DNA of 50,208 nucleotides from an uncultured Marinobacter sp. GTDB lineage: Bacteria > Pseudomonadota > Gammaproteobacteria > Pseudomonadales > Oleiphilaceae. The notes under the pieces were generated by a model. It did no database searches, was not told the origin of the DNA, and worked only from the letters and a program-made list of their open reading frames with translations. Below, piece by piece: positions 1 through 9,685 of the stretch. The DNA lies in the NCBI RefSeq assembly GCF_913055835.1, contig NZ_CAJXKQ010000032.1, positions 1 through 50,208 of the forward strand, in the 5' to 3' direction. Position numbers and translations under genes: made by a program. Position 1 is the stretch's first letter. The number at the start of each line of letters is the position of its first letter.

Positions 1-34
1 CTTCACGGGTTGGCCAGGGATGGCCAAGCCAGGA

Positions 35-70
35 CCCTCACTGCGACGCAGGAGCAGTAAGCAGTGAGGG
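35..70. repeat. Short inverted repeat upstream of vasH
   Basis: CCCTCACTGC at 35-44 is matched by its exact reverse complement GCAGTGAGGG at 61-70, leaving a 16-nt loop. The hairpin lies about 95 bases before the chosen vasH start and directly before a repeat fragment. It could end the transcript of the gene left of the window, but no T-run follows it on either side, so a terminator role is only a guess. Confidence 0.5.
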
Positions 71-119
71 GCGGAGCGGAGCGTACAAGGATGTATTCAC
101 AGCGTGTTTTGGAAAGCCG
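70..119 (+). repeat. Partial copy of the repeat element at 35382-35494
   Basis: Bases 81-119 match 35440-35478 with a single mismatch (A88 versus T35447); 31 of these bases (89-119) are identical. Similarity extends back to about base 70 with two more mismatches. This copy has only the inner and right-hand part of the full element, because the 30-bp outer inverted arms are missing. It lies between the preceding gene and vasH, so any role there would be in the vasH leader. See the complete copy at 35382-35494. Confidence 0.8.
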
Positions 120-165
120 AACCACAGGGTGCGCGGTCGGCGAGAACTCAATAAAGGGAACAAGA

Positions 166-1746
166 ATGGGACGGATGCAGATGGAACTGCACACCGGCAT
201 TGACCTGGCGGTAGCCCTGATCCAGCAGGACAACCTGCCGGACCTGCTGAAAACCGCCACAAGGCAGCTGGAAAACGCCTTCGGCCTGACCCGCTGCTGG
301 GCACTCGAACTCGACCTCAGTGGCCGAACCCTGCACTGCAGCGACTTGGGCGAGGGGGGCGAATTCGACTGCGGCGACTTCAGCCACCCCTTTGCCCACG
401 TGCTGCAGACCGGCAAAGCCCGGGAACTCACCCGTGCCGCCAGCTACCGCCTGGACCATGCCGGCTTCCAGGCCCTGTTCGAGGCCAGCGACCGGCCGCG
501 CTCCCTGTGGCTCGAGCCTCTCACCGGTAATGATGGCCGAACCCTCGGCATGCTCGTACTCTGCCGGGACGAACCCGACTGGGACGGCATTACCGGCCAG
601 CCTCTGTATTGTGGCCTGAAGCAACTGCTGGTTCATCAATGGATTACCCAGTTACAGAGCCGCGACCAGGTCTGGCAGCGCCGCCTGCTCAAGCGGTCAC
701 TGGATCATCTGCACGACGCCGAAAGCGTTCGCAACCGCTGCGAACAACTGGCCCGAACCCTGGTGGGCAACTCCCGGGCCATGACCAGTCTCCGGGCCCA
801 GATCGTCCGGGCAGCCGGCAGCCAGCTCTCCGTTTTGGTGCAGGGGGAAACCGGCTGTGGCAAGGATGTCGTCGCGCGCGGTATCCATGAACTGTCCGAC
901 CGGGCCGAAGGCCCAATGGTGGTGGTCAACTGCGCTGCCATTCCCGATACCCTTCTGGAAAGCGAACTGTTCGGGCATGCCCGAGGCGCGTTTTCCGGTG
1001 CCGACCAGGACAAGCAGGGGCTTCTGGCGCAGGCCAACGGCGGCACCCTGTTCCTGGACGAAATCGGTGACATGCCCATGGCCCTGCAGTCCAAGCTGCT
1101 CCGGGTTCTGGAGAGCCGTCAGTTTCGCCCACTGGGGGCCCGCGAGGAACAGCATTCGGATTTTCGCCTGGTAGCGGCCACCCACCAGCCGCTGCAGGCC
1201 GGTATCGAAGACGGCAGCTTCCGGCGGGACCTGTTTTACCGCCTGAGCCAGTTTCCGCTGCGGGTGACGCCCTTGCGGGAGCGTCCCGACGACCTCGAAG
1301 CTCTCTGCCGTCACTTTATCCGGCTGTATACCGAACGAGAGGGTAGCGGACCCATGGGCATTTCCAGCCACGCCCTGCACCTGCTGGCTGGATACGACTT
1401 CCCGGGCAATGTCCGCGAGCTGCGCAACATCATTGAACTGGCCTGCCTGCAGACCCCGGGCGGCGACGATATCCAGCCGGAGGTTCTGAGGATTAATGAC
1501 CTGTTCGAAGAGTCCGAGGGCTGGACCAGCACACCCTGGGATGCAAGAGAGAGACATCCGGTTGATCTGCCCGCTGTGGAAGAGATCCGGGATCTTAAAG
1601 CCGCGGCACAGGCCTTTGAGGCGGCAATTATTCGTGAGCGTTTGCGCCAGTATGGTGGCAACCGGGCCCAGGCGGCGGAAAGCCTCGGTCTGCCAAAGCG
1701 GACCCTTGCCCATAAGTGTCTGAAGTATCAGGTGGCAGAGTCATGA
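166..1746 (+). CDS. vasH: T6SS sigma-54-dependent activator VasH
   Basis: Enhancer-binding transcription activator that drives sigma-54 promoters, in this setting T6SS genes. The N-terminal ~190 residues look like a GAF-type sensory domain. A AAA+ domain follows with Walker A GETGCGKD (residues 227-234), the sigma-54 contact loop as GAFSGA (274-279; the usual motif is GAFTGA) and Walker B with DEIGD near residue 300. The C-terminus is a Fis-type helix-turn-helix (NRAQAAESLGLPKRTL). The frame is open back to a GTG at 64, but ATG 166 has AAAGGG just upstream and avoids translating the repeat fragment. Its stop overlaps the next gene (ATGA). The order vasH-vasI-vasJ-vasK supports the VasH name over a generic NtrC-type regulator. 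Confidence 0.9.
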   Translation: MGRMQMELHTGIDLAVALIQQDNLPDLLKTATRQLENAFGLTRCWALELDLSGRTLHCSDLGEGGEFDCGDFSHPFAHVLQTGKARELTRAASYRLDHAGFQALFEASDRPRSLWLEPLTGNDGRTLGMLVLCRDEPDWDGITGQPLYCGLKQLLVHQWITQLQSRDQVWQRRLLKRSLDHLHDAESVRNRCEQLARTLVGNSRAMTSLRAQIVRAAGSQLSVLVQGETGCGKDVVARGIHELSDRAEGPMVVVNCAAIPDTLLESELFGHARGAFSGADQDKQGLLAQANGGTLFLDEIGDMPMALQSKLLRVLESRQFRPLGAREEQHSDFRLVAATHQPLQAGIEDGSFRRDLFYRLSQFPLRVTPLRERPDDLEALCRHFIRLYTEREGSGPMGISSHALHLLAGYDFPGNVRELRNIIELACLQTPGGDDIQPEVLRINDLFEESEGWTSTPWDARERHPVDLPAVEEIRDLKAAAQAFEAAIIRERLRQYGGNRAQAAESLGLPKRTLAHKCLKYQVAES

Positions 1747-2390
1747 GTCACCGCAACCTGCGAATAACCGGTCGAGTTGTCGGGGCATGGGCTCTGGCTT
1801 TTCTGGTCTCCCATGCCTGCGCTGGCCAGCTTGAAGATGCCCGGGCCTGTACCAGTGAGCCCCAGCGACTTGAACGGTTGGCCTGCTTTGACGAGGTCTT
1901 TGGCACTCCCCTGGCGGCAGCCGTCGCGGAATTCAACGCTCCGGATGCCCGCCGATCCGCGCGATGGCGGCAGGCTTACGCCAGCCTTGATGGCAAAAAT
2001 GCCGGTGCTGGCGTGCTTTACCGGGATACCGGAAAAGCCGCTGGCCAGTTGGTGACGGTTCCGGCTTTGGGGGTTCAACCTCCCAGACCTTTGCTGGCCC
2101 TTCAGTGCCACAACAACATCACCGAACTCACTCTGATGCTGCCCGAGGCAATGGACGAGGAGCGGGTTCAACTGGGGTTCGGCCGGGAACAGACCGTCTG
2201 GCGGGTGCGGGACAACGGTTTCGTGCTCAGTGGGGGTCGGGGACTGCCAGCCATTCGTACCGTGAAAGCCATGATCGACGGAACAGAGGCCCGCATTGAC
2301 TCGCCTAACAGCCGCATTGATGGCCTTCTGTTTGATCTCTCGGAATACCGCCGGGCAATCGAACCGCTTCGCGAGACTTGTGGCTGGTAA
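1743..2390 (+). CDS. tagO: T6SS-associated protein VasI/TagO
   Basis: Exported T6SS accessory protein of the VasI (TagO, VC_A0118) family. Family members sit at the outer membrane side, and TagO-type proteins have been linked to T6SS assembly. The 215-residue product has a hydrophobic N-terminal signal segment ending near the HACAG sequence, which could allow lipidation at Cys or simple cleavage. Two Cys then flank a short segment (ARACTSEPQRLERLACFDEVFG), a pattern typical of the family. The start at 1743 overlaps the vasH stop by four bases (ATGA), so the two are probably translationally coupled. Function is inferred from family and position. Confidence 0.82.
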   Translation: MSHRNLRITGRVVGAWALAFLVSHACAGQLEDARACTSEPQRLERLACFDEVFGTPLAAAVAEFNAPDARRSARWRQAYASLDGKNAGAGVLYRDTGKAAGQLVTVPALGVQPPRPLLALQCHNNITELTLMLPEAMDEERVQLGFGREQTVWRVRDNGFVLSGGRGLPAIRTVKAMIDGTEARIDSPNSRIDGLLFDLSEYRRAIEPLRETCGW

Positions 2391-2424
2391 ATGCCGGGTG
2401 AATACAGTGATTCAGGACAGCAAC

Positions 2425-3864
2425 ATGCAGATCATTGAGGAACATCCCTACGTTGAACAGGTTGTCTCACCATTGCCCGGCGATTCCGGTGTCGGCGAGG
2501 CACTCGGAGACGATGCAACGCTCGAGTTTCTGGAAAACGAGATCATGAAGGTGGGCTCGCTGGCCCACACCGATATCGATTGGAGCAAGGTGGAAAGCGA
2601 TGCCCTGACGATTCTCTCGGATCGCAGCAAAGACCTGAAAGTGCTCGGTTTTTTGCTGATCGCTCTGCAACGCGGCGGCGACGGAGAAAGGTTCGCCCTG
2701 TCCCTGTACCTGCTGCACCGGGTACTCGACGAGTGGTGGGAGCAGGCCTGGCCATATCCCGGGGACAAGGGCAAGCGGGCCCGCAAGATGATGTTTACCC
2801 AGATGCTCCAGCGCGCCGGCAAAGGCGTAGACGCCCTGGCGTTCGATGGCAGTGTTGGCGACGGTCGGGCGTTCTGCCTGGAACTGCTGTCCAGACTGAT
2901 GGACCAGGCGGCTGACCGGGAATTGCCAGAAGAGTCACTGCAGGATCTCAAACGGGCGGTTGGAAAGCTGCCCATGGTCAATGATGCCACGGTAGCGCCC
3001 GAGTCCCGACCGTTGGCAGGGCAGCAGGTCAGCGAGGCTTCGGATACTGAAAGGCCTGAGCAGAAATCCGCACCGGCGAAACCTTCCCTGGGGGCAGTCA
3101 CCCTGGACCCGGGCGATGAGCGAGCAACCCGACAGAGTCTTCTGAAAGTTGCGGACATGCTCACCGAAACCGGGCCGGACCAGCCTCTGGGGTACCAGAT
3201 TCGCCGCTACGCCATCTGGCAGAACATCACCACGGTACCGCCGACGCGGGACGGAAAGCGCACCGATCTTGCCGCCGTCAGCGCCGATCGTGTCGCCGAT
3301 TATCGGGAAGCCCTGGAAAAATCCGCGGACCTGGCATTGTGGCAGAAGATTGAGCAGAGCCTGTCGGTCAGTCCATTCTGGCTGGATGGCCATTGGCTAA
3401 GTGCCCGGGTAGCAACGGCCCTGGGCCACCACGCCTGCGCAGAGGCAATCCGCGTGTCTGCAAAGGAGTTTGTTGAGCGCCTTGCCCAGTTGCCGGAGCT
3501 CACCTTCAACGACGGCACCCCGTTCCTCACCCGGGACGCTGAAGAGTGGCTCTGGTCCGCGCCGGCTACCGGTGGTTCCGCCGGCAACGCCAACGCCTGG
3601 GAGCAGGCATACGATCAGGCCCGGGACCTGATTGCACAAAAGGGACTGGCTGCCGCGATGCAACTCCTGGAAGACGGACTGGCGGAAGCAAGGGAGCCCA
3701 GAGACCGCTTTTATTGGCGTCTTGCCAGCGCCCGATTAATGAAAGACGCGGGCCTGAAATCACTGGCCACGCAGCAGATTCAGGATCTGCAAACGCAGGT
3801 TCGCGGGCTGGCTCTCGAGGACTGGGAGCCCGCCCTGATCAGGCAGCTTGAAAAGCTGGGCTGA
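2425..3864 (+). CDS. tssA: T6SS component TssA (VasJ type)
   Basis: TssA-family protein, 479 residues. TssA proteins cap or organise the sheath-tube assembly at the baseplate. The N-terminal ImpA_N domain covers roughly residues 20-140, with the conserved WEQAWPYPGDKGKRARKMM stretch. A second conserved block around residues 250-290 (GYQIRRYAIW) and the C-terminal region fit the VasJ (VC_A0119) subfamily. ATG 2425 was chosen because AGGA lies eight bases upstream and the longer frame would run into vasI. It follows vasI by 34 bases and precedes tssM by about 40, consistent with one operon. Confidence 0.9.
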   Translation: MQIIEEHPYVEQVVSPLPGDSGVGEALGDDATLEFLENEIMKVGSLAHTDIDWSKVESDALTILSDRSKDLKVLGFLLIALQRGGDGERFALSLYLLHRVLDEWWEQAWPYPGDKGKRARKMMFTQMLQRAGKGVDALAFDGSVGDGRAFCLELLSRLMDQAADRELPEESLQDLKRAVGKLPMVNDATVAPESRPLAGQQVSEASDTERPEQKSAPAKPSLGAVTLDPGDERATRQSLLKVADMLTETGPDQPLGYQIRRYAIWQNITTVPPTRDGKRTDLAAVSADRVADYREALEKSADLALWQKIEQSLSVSPFWLDGHWLSARVATALGHHACAEAIRVSAKEFVERLAQLPELTFNDGTPFLTRDAEEWLWSAPATGGSAGNANAWEQAYDQARDLIAQKGLAAAMQLLEDGLAEAREPRDRFYWRLASARLMKDAGLKSLATQQIQDLQTQVRGLALEDWEPALIRQLEKLG

Positions 3865-3905
3865 TCCCCGGAACACACCAAGGAATCACAGCAGGAATGG
3901 ACACC

Positions 3906-6900
3906 ATGTGGAGAAAAGCTTTACTCATCGGTCGCTGGCTTCTGCCATACCTTAAAAACGCAGCCCCGGTCACCCTGACACTGGGCGTTATTGCCTTGCT
4001 GGTGGCCACCTGGTGGCTGGGGCCGCGCTGGGAGCTGAATGGTGAGTTTCCATTGGCGGCCTGGCAGATGCGGGCCCTGGTGACCCTGGGTATTGTCCTT
4101 GTGGTCGCGATGGTGTGGGGCATGGTGCTGGCGCGCCGCCTGCGCAAGGTGAATGGCCAGCAGGCCGAAGTGCAAAAGGAACAGGAAGATCCGATTCTGC
4201 CCATGGAGCGCAAGCAGCAGCGCCTGCTGGATCGTCAGCTGGCGGCCCTGAAAAGCAACCTCCCCGGCCGCAAAGGCATTTACCGGTTGCCCTGGTATCT
4301 GGTGATGGGCCTGGAGGATGCTGGCAAGACCAGCCTGATTCAACGCTCCGGGCAGACCTACACGCTCACCAACGTAACTCGCAACGATCGGGTGGATCGC
4401 AATGCCTTCGGTTTCGACTGGTGGATCGGCGATGAGGGTGTACTTATCGATCCGGATGGTGAACTGTTGAGCCAGAGTCAGGGTGAGGGAGCCGGTGCGG
4501 AGATCCAGCAACGTCTTTGGAATCATTTTATTGCCTGGCTTGAGCGAAATCGCCCGCAACGCCCCCTCAATGGTGTGGTGCTGGCCATTGACCTAGCCGG
4601 TCTCAGCGTGGCAGACCCCGGCCAGAGGCGGGACTGTGCCATCCTGTTGCGGACGCGCCTGCGGGAGCTGATGGAGCAGATTGGCTCCCGCCTGCCTGTT
4701 TATGTCACCTTCACCAAGATGGACCTGCTCTACGGTTTTGGCCCGCTCGTGCGGACCCTGAGCAAGCAGGAGAAGGAACAGGCCCTTGGCTTTACCTTCA
4801 GCCTCGAAGGCCAGATGGATAACGACGATTGGCTGCACCAGTTCGCGGACCGGTACACCGCCATGGTTGAGCGGCTTACCGGTCGCTTGCCGGATGTTCT
4901 GGCCAATACCCGGGACGCCGAGGAGCGGGCAGCGGCCTATTCTTTTACTCGCCAGCTTGCCGGCCTGAAGCCCGTTCTGGAGCATTTCCTGACCGACCTG
5001 CTGTCTGCGGATGTGTTCTCGACACCGGCGATGGTGCGTGGCACCTACTTCACCTCGGTGTTGCAGGAGGGCGTGCCGGAAGATGCCTTTGTCTCAGCAG
5101 CTGCCGCCAACTACCAGATTGCGGGGCCCATTCAGCCTGCTCAACGGGTTGGGCAGTCCGCTGACCTGTTTACCCGGGCGCTGTTCCCACAGATCATCTA
5201 TCCGGAGGCCGGCCTTGCTGGTGATAACCGACGGGTGATTCAGTCCCGGCAACGCCGGCTGGCTGTGGCTGCCGTGGTTGCTGTTTGTGCCGGTGCGGGT
5301 ATGACCGCCGGATGGCAGCATTTCTTTATCAAGAATGCAGAGGCTGCTGCCGCCGTGGAATCCCGTGTTCAGGGCTTTATTGATAATTGGCAGCCCGTAG
5401 GTTTTGAACCGGACAACACCGGCCGGAATCTGCTCGGTCCGCTGGATGAGCTTCGTGAGGCTACTCTGGCTTTTGGCGACCATCGCCGGGACTGGCCGTT
5501 GCTTAGTGATATGGGTCTATACCGCGGCGATGAGGTGGGTCCTAAAGTGGAGGAATCCTATCTGGACATGCTGGCATACCAGTATTTGCCAGCCCTGATG
5601 TTCGGCGTGATGGCTGAGATGGGCCGGGCGCCGGACAACAGCACTGAGCGCCTGGAACATCTGCGGGTGTTGCGCATGCTGTATGACGCCAGCGGTCGTC
5701 GGGACGATATTGTGACCCGCTACATGCAGAACTACTGGCAGCAGGCGTTTCCCGGCCAGAGTGGCCTGCAGGAGCGGCTCACGGGTCATCTGGACTATGC
5801 CATGGCACATACCGATCTGGCGCGCCTCACCCAAGAGGGAGATGCGGTTGCCGATATGACCCTGGCCCCGTTCCGCAGCAGTGTCCAATGGGCGCAGCAT
5901 GAGCTTGGACGGGTTGCCACGCCAGACCGGGTCTATCGGGATTTGGAAATAGAAGCAGAACAGGAGTTCCGGGCACCGTTGGAACTGGCCCGGGCATCCG
6001 GGCCGGCATTCAGCACGGTGTTTGCCCGGGTAGATGGCTATGGTGAGCCGGCCGCATCTGACGTAGCAGGGGTTGAAGACCCATTGACCATCCCCGCGTT
6101 GCTGACTCGCGAGGGACTGGAAAACTGGTTCCTGCGTACATCCGGCTCGGTTACGGAGCTGGCCCTGGTGGACGCCTGGGTGCTGGGCCGCAGGGACAAC
6201 GTCGATTTCAGCAAGGCGGATGAAGCCAGGCTGCTGGCCAGTTTGGAGACCCTCTATGCCGAGCACTATGCCGAGGCCTGGCGTACTGCCTTGAGCCGCA
6301 TCGATATTCAGCGGTTTGAGGACTTGAACCACGGCGTACGTATTCTGGAGAGCCTGACCAGCGGTCACGAGCCCCTGGCAAGCCTGCTCGGGCAGGTTCG
6401 CCATAACACGCGTCTTGTGCCTTCCGCCGAAGGGGAGAGTGCCGCAGCCCGGGAGCTTCTAGAGCAGTCACCCCATTTCCGTATGCTGCAGGATATTGAA
6501 CGCCAGTTTGCGGAGCTCAACCAGTTGACCCGGAAAAATGACGATCAGCCAACCGGGCTTGAACAGATCATGCTGGTAGTCGGAGAGCTTCACGAGTACA
6601 TGCGCAACATCCAGGAAGCACCAGACAAGGGCAAGGCAGCGCTTGCTGCTGCCCGGGCCCGTATGGGCCTGCAGGGTGCCGATCCGATCTTTACCCTGCA
6701 GCGCATGGCCGATAATCAGCCTGAGCCTCTAAACCGGCTGCTGACCCGGTTGGCCACGGAAAGCTGGCGAGTAGTTCTGGACCAGGCAGTGGCGCAGCTG
6801 GAGCGTGAGTGGTACCGCGAGGTGTACCAACCCTTCCAGCAGAATCTGGCCCGCCATTATCCGTTTAATCCGGACTCCGGGCGGGATGTTGCACTGCAGG

Positions 6901-7490
6901 ACTTTGAACGGTTCTTTGCCCCGGGCGGCGTATTGGACGCCTTCTATCAGGACAACCTGAAACTGTTCCTCGAGGATCACCCGGAACAGGTGGGCGATGC
7001 CCGACGTGCCGGCCTGGTGCGTGGTGCGGTCCTGACTTCCCTCGAGAATGCCGACCGAATCCGCAGGGCCTACTTTACCCGGGGTGGTTCCCTGGATGTG
7101 GAGTTCGCGCTGGAACCGCTCAATCTCTCAGCCAACAAGCGTCGTAGTGTGGTGAATGTCGACGGACAGCTGGTGGAATTCAGCCATGGCCCGCGCCAGA
7201 GTATTCCGCTGGTCTGGCCCAATACCCTGAGGGACTCGGTTGAGAGCCGTATTACTCTGGTGCCGGTCCAGGTGAATCGTTCGCCACGCAGCCTCTCGGA
7301 AAGCGGCCCCTGGGCGCTGTTCCGACTGCTCGATAGCGCCGACATTACCGGTGTGAGCAGCAGCGCGGTGGATGTGCGGTTCCGGGTCGACGACGGGGAG
7401 ATGCGTTATCGCCTCCATGCGGCCAGCAATACCAACCCGTTCACACAGCAACTACTGGCGGGGTACCGCATACCCCGTAGCTTGTATTAA
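3906..7490 (+). CDS. tssM: T6SS inner-membrane protein TssM (IcmF/VasK)
   Basis: Large inner-membrane component of the T6SS membrane complex (TssJLM), 1194 residues. Two transmembrane segments lie near residues 20-45 and 55-75. A cytoplasmic NTPase-like domain follows, with Walker A GLEDAGKT near residues 135-142. A third transmembrane segment lies near residues 455-475 (LAVAAVVAVCAGAGMTAGW), and a long periplasmic region ends in the conserved TssM C-terminal domain. An in-frame ATG at 3897 abuts AGGA directly, whereas ATG 3906 has AGGA at nine bases, so 3906 is preferred. tssL, tssJ and the other core genes are not in the window and presumably lie to the left. Confidence 0.95.
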   Translation: MWRKALLIGRWLLPYLKNAAPVTLTLGVIALLVATWWLGPRWELNGEFPLAAWQMRALVTLGIVLVVAMVWGMVLARRLRKVNGQQAEVQKEQEDPILPMERKQQRLLDRQLAALKSNLPGRKGIYRLPWYLVMGLEDAGKTSLIQRSGQTYTLTNVTRNDRVDRNAFGFDWWIGDEGVLIDPDGELLSQSQGEGAGAEIQQRLWNHFIAWLERNRPQRPLNGVVLAIDLAGLSVADPGQRRDCAILLRTRLRELMEQIGSRLPVYVTFTKMDLLYGFGPLVRTLSKQEKEQALGFTFSLEGQMDNDDWLHQFADRYTAMVERLTGRLPDVLANTRDAEERAAAYSFTRQLAGLKPVLEHFLTDLLSADVFSTPAMVRGTYFTSVLQEGVPEDAFVSAAAANYQIAGPIQPAQRVGQSADLFTRALFPQIIYPEAGLAGDNRRVIQSRQRRLAVAAVVAVCAGAGMTAGWQHFFIKNAEAAAAVESRVQGFIDNWQPVGFEPDNTGRNLLGPLDELREATLAFGDHRRDWPLLSDMGLYRGDEVGPKVEESYLDMLAYQYLPALMFGVMAEMGRAPDNSTERLEHLRVLRMLYDASGRRDDIVTRYMQNYWQQAFPGQSGLQERLTGHLDYAMAHTDLARLTQEGDAVADMTLAPFRSSVQWAQHELGRVATPDRVYRDLEIEAEQEFRAPLELARASGPAFSTVFARVDGYGEPAASDVAGVEDPLTIPALLTREGLENWFLRTSGSVTELALVDAWVLGRRDNVDFSKADEARLLASLETLYAEHYAEAWRTALSRIDIQRFEDLNHGVRILESLTSGHEPLASLLGQVRHNTRLVPSAEGESAAARELLEQSPHFRMLQDIERQFAELNQLTRKNDDQPTGLEQIMLVVGELHEYMRNIQEAPDKGKAALAAARARMGLQGADPIFTLQRMADNQPEPLNRLLTRLATESWRVVLDQAVAQLEREWYREVYQPFQQNLARHYPFNPDSGRDVALQDFERFFAPGGVLDAFYQDNLKLFLEDHPEQVGDARRAGLVRGAVLTSLENADRIRRAYFTRGGSLDVEFALEPLNLSANKRRSVVNVDGQLVEFSHGPRQSIPLVWPNTLRDSVESRITLVPVQVNRSPRSLSESGPWALFRLLDSADITGVSSSAVDVRFRVDDGEMRYRLHAASNTNPFTQQLLAGYRIPRSLY

Positions 7491-7512
7491 ACTCTCGCAT
7501 TAAATCAGGACC

Positions 7513-7545
7513 GCCCTGATGAGAGCAGGACGTTTTCATCAGGGC
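7513..7545 (+). other. Hairpin in the tssM-vgrG intergenic leader
   Basis: GCCCTGATGA (7513-7522) pairs perfectly with TCATCAGGGC (7536-7545) around a 13-nt loop. A second small hairpin, TCGCAC/GTGCGA, lies at about 7553-7570 and would hide the upstream ATG at 7562. No T-run follows, so a simple terminator is unlikely. An RNA processing or stabilising element that separates vgrG from tssM expression is possible. Confidence 0.5.
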
Positions 7546-7606
7546 TGGGCCTTCGCACAGGATGGTGCGAAAGCCTGGACTTTTTTCTTCTTCAGGGACC
7601 GAAGAC

Positions 7607-9685
7607 ATGCCCCAGGCACGCGGACTGCAATTCACCGCCACCATTGGCGAATTCCCCTCTGATCACTTTTCCGTTGTTGGCTTTGCCCTGACAGAACGGC
7701 TGTCCGAGCTGTTCCAGGGACGTGTTGACCTGGCCAGTACTGATCCGTCTGTTGGCGCCTCGAATGTGCTGGAGCAACCGGTGGACCTGGTGGTCTGGCA
7801 GGATGGTGTACCACTGCGTCGTTTTACCGGTGTGGTCAGCGAATTCGCCCGTGGAGATTCCGGCCAAAGGCGTACCCGCTACGAGCTGGTTTTCCGGCCA
7901 CCGCCGTGGCGCCTGGCGCTGATGCACAACAGCCGTATTTTCCAGAACAGGGGCACGGATGAGATTGTGCGTACCCTGCTGGAAGAGCGAGGGATTGTCG
8001 ATACCGTCTTCGACCTTGAACGCCGGCCCGAGGAGCGGGAATACTGCGTCCAGCACCGGGAAAGCGATCTGGCCTTTGTCGAGCGTCTGGCTGCCGAGGA
8101 GGGCTGGCACTACCGCTACCAGCATGGAAGCCTCGATGGTCAGGCGCCACCGGCCCTGATTTTTGCCGATCATCATCGCGATTCGCCACGGCTTGAGGCC
8201 GTCCCATACAACGGCAAAGCAGGGGGTAGTACCCGAACGCCCTGTGTGTTCCGGTTTGCGTACCGGGAGCGGGTGCGTCCCGCTTCGGTCGCCATGAAGG
8301 ATTACACCTTCAAAAACCCGGCTTACGCCCTGATGCATGAAAAGACTGGCGATCAGCTCCTCCACCGGGAGGATTACCAGCACTACGACTACCCCGGCCG
8401 ATTCAAACAGGACGCCAGTGGTCAGCCGTTCACTGAAACCAGGCTTGCGGCACTGCGCAGCGACGCCAGCACAGCCTTTGGCGAGAGCAATCGCCCGGAT
8501 TTCGCACCTGGTGCCCGGGTGGCGTTGACTGACCACGACAATGAAACCCTGAACCGAGACTGGCTGCTTACGGCGCTCACACACACCGGCTCTCAACCCC
8601 AGGCCCTGGAAGAAGAGGGTGGCAGCGAACCGACACGCTATGGCAACCATTTTACTGCCATCCCGGCAGACCGGAGCTGGCGACCCCTGTGTGAGCACAA
8701 ACCCCTGATGGACGGGCCGCAGATGGCTGTAGTTACCGGCCCGGAAGGTGAGGAAATTCATTGCGACCAATACGGCCGCGTGAAAGTGCGATTTCCCTGG
8801 GATCGATATGCGGCAAATGATGAACACAGCAGTGCCTGGCTTCGGGTCAGCCAGGGTTGGGCCGGCGGCCAGTATGGTTTCACCGCACTGCCGAGGATTG
8901 GCCATGAAGTGATCATATCCTTCCTGGACGGCGACCCGGACCAGCCCATCGTCACTGGCCGGACCTGGCACGCCACCAACACGCCGCCGTACGCGCTGCC
9001 GGAGCATAAAACCCGCACCACCCTGAAAACCAAAACCCACAAGGGCGAAGGCAGCAACGAGCTGCGGTTTGAAGACGAAGCCGGCGAAGAACAGATCTAC
9101 GTTCACGCCCAGAAAGACCTGGCCCTGCTCACGGAAAACAACCGCACTGAAGTCATCAGGAACGATAGCCACCTGACCGTGGCAAACGATCAAAGGGCCC
9201 ACATCAAAGGCAATGGTCACGCCACGGTGAACGGTGAAAAACGGGAAAAAACCGGCAAAGACCGTAGTTTCATCGTTACTGGTACCTTGCACCTGAAAGC
9301 CGGAACCGCCTGGCTTACCGACTCTGGTACCGAACTGCACATCAAGGCCGGGCAGAAAGCCGTTATCGAAGCGGGTGCAGAAATCACCCTCAAGGCCGGT
9401 GGCAGCTTTGTGAAGATCGACCCCAGCGGTGTGGTTATGGGCGGCGCGGCGATCAAGCTGAATGCTGGAGGGGCTCCGGGCAAGGGTAGTGGGCAGAAGG
9501 TGCAGGTGCCGGAGATGCCGGGGTTGGTGGAGAAGAATGGGGGGGCTGTGGCGCCGATGGCCCTGCCGGAGACACCCCAAAGACCGATGGCCAAGCCCGA
9601 CCAGATACGCGCCATCAAGAATGCCGCGAATCAGGGTAAGGGGATTTGCCAGGTCTGCTCACCAGAATCACAAGGTGCGATCTGA
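7607..9685 (+). CDS. vgrG: T6SS spike protein VgrG (TssI)
   Basis: Trimeric spike at the tip of the T6SS tube, 692 residues, carrying cargo out of the cell. It has an N-terminal gp27-like region (about 1-350), a gp5-type OB fold around residues 375-460 (DQYGRVKVRFPWDR and following) and a repetitive beta-helix region (about 510-640). A short Pro-rich tail follows, with no separate enzymatic domain. ATG 7607 has AGGGA eight bases upstream, a better site than ATG 7562, which lies in a hairpin. The stop TGA shares its A with the ATG of the next gene, as expected for a VgrG coupled to its adaptor and effector. Confidence 0.93.
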   Translation: MPQARGLQFTATIGEFPSDHFSVVGFALTERLSELFQGRVDLASTDPSVGASNVLEQPVDLVVWQDGVPLRRFTGVVSEFARGDSGQRRTRYELVFRPPPWRLALMHNSRIFQNRGTDEIVRTLLEERGIVDTVFDLERRPEEREYCVQHRESDLAFVERLAAEEGWHYRYQHGSLDGQAPPALIFADHHRDSPRLEAVPYNGKAGGSTRTPCVFRFAYRERVRPASVAMKDYTFKNPAYALMHEKTGDQLLHREDYQHYDYPGRFKQDASGQPFTETRLAALRSDASTAFGESNRPDFAPGARVALTDHDNETLNRDWLLTALTHTGSQPQALEEEGGSEPTRYGNHFTAIPADRSWRPLCEHKPLMDGPQMAVVTGPEGEEIHCDQYGRVKVRFPWDRYAANDEHSSAWLRVSQGWAGGQYGFTALPRIGHEVIISFLDGDPDQPIVTGRTWHATNTPPYALPEHKTRTTLKTKTHKGEGSNELRFEDEAGEEQIYVHAQKDLALLTENNRTEVIRNDSHLTVANDQRAHIKGNGHATVNGEKREKTGKDRSFIVTGTLHLKAGTAWLTDSGTELHIKAGQKAVIEAGAEITLKAGGSFVKIDPSGVVMGGAAIKLNAGGAPGKGSGQKVQVPEMPGLVEKNGGAVAPMALPETPQRPMAKPDQIRAIKNAANQGKGICQVCSPESQGAI

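Noticed and set aside
7592..9580. A 662-codon open frame on the minus strand
   Set aside because: It is an antisense shadow of vgrG: no ribosome site, no recognisable domain, and the plus-strand frame has clear VgrG motifs.
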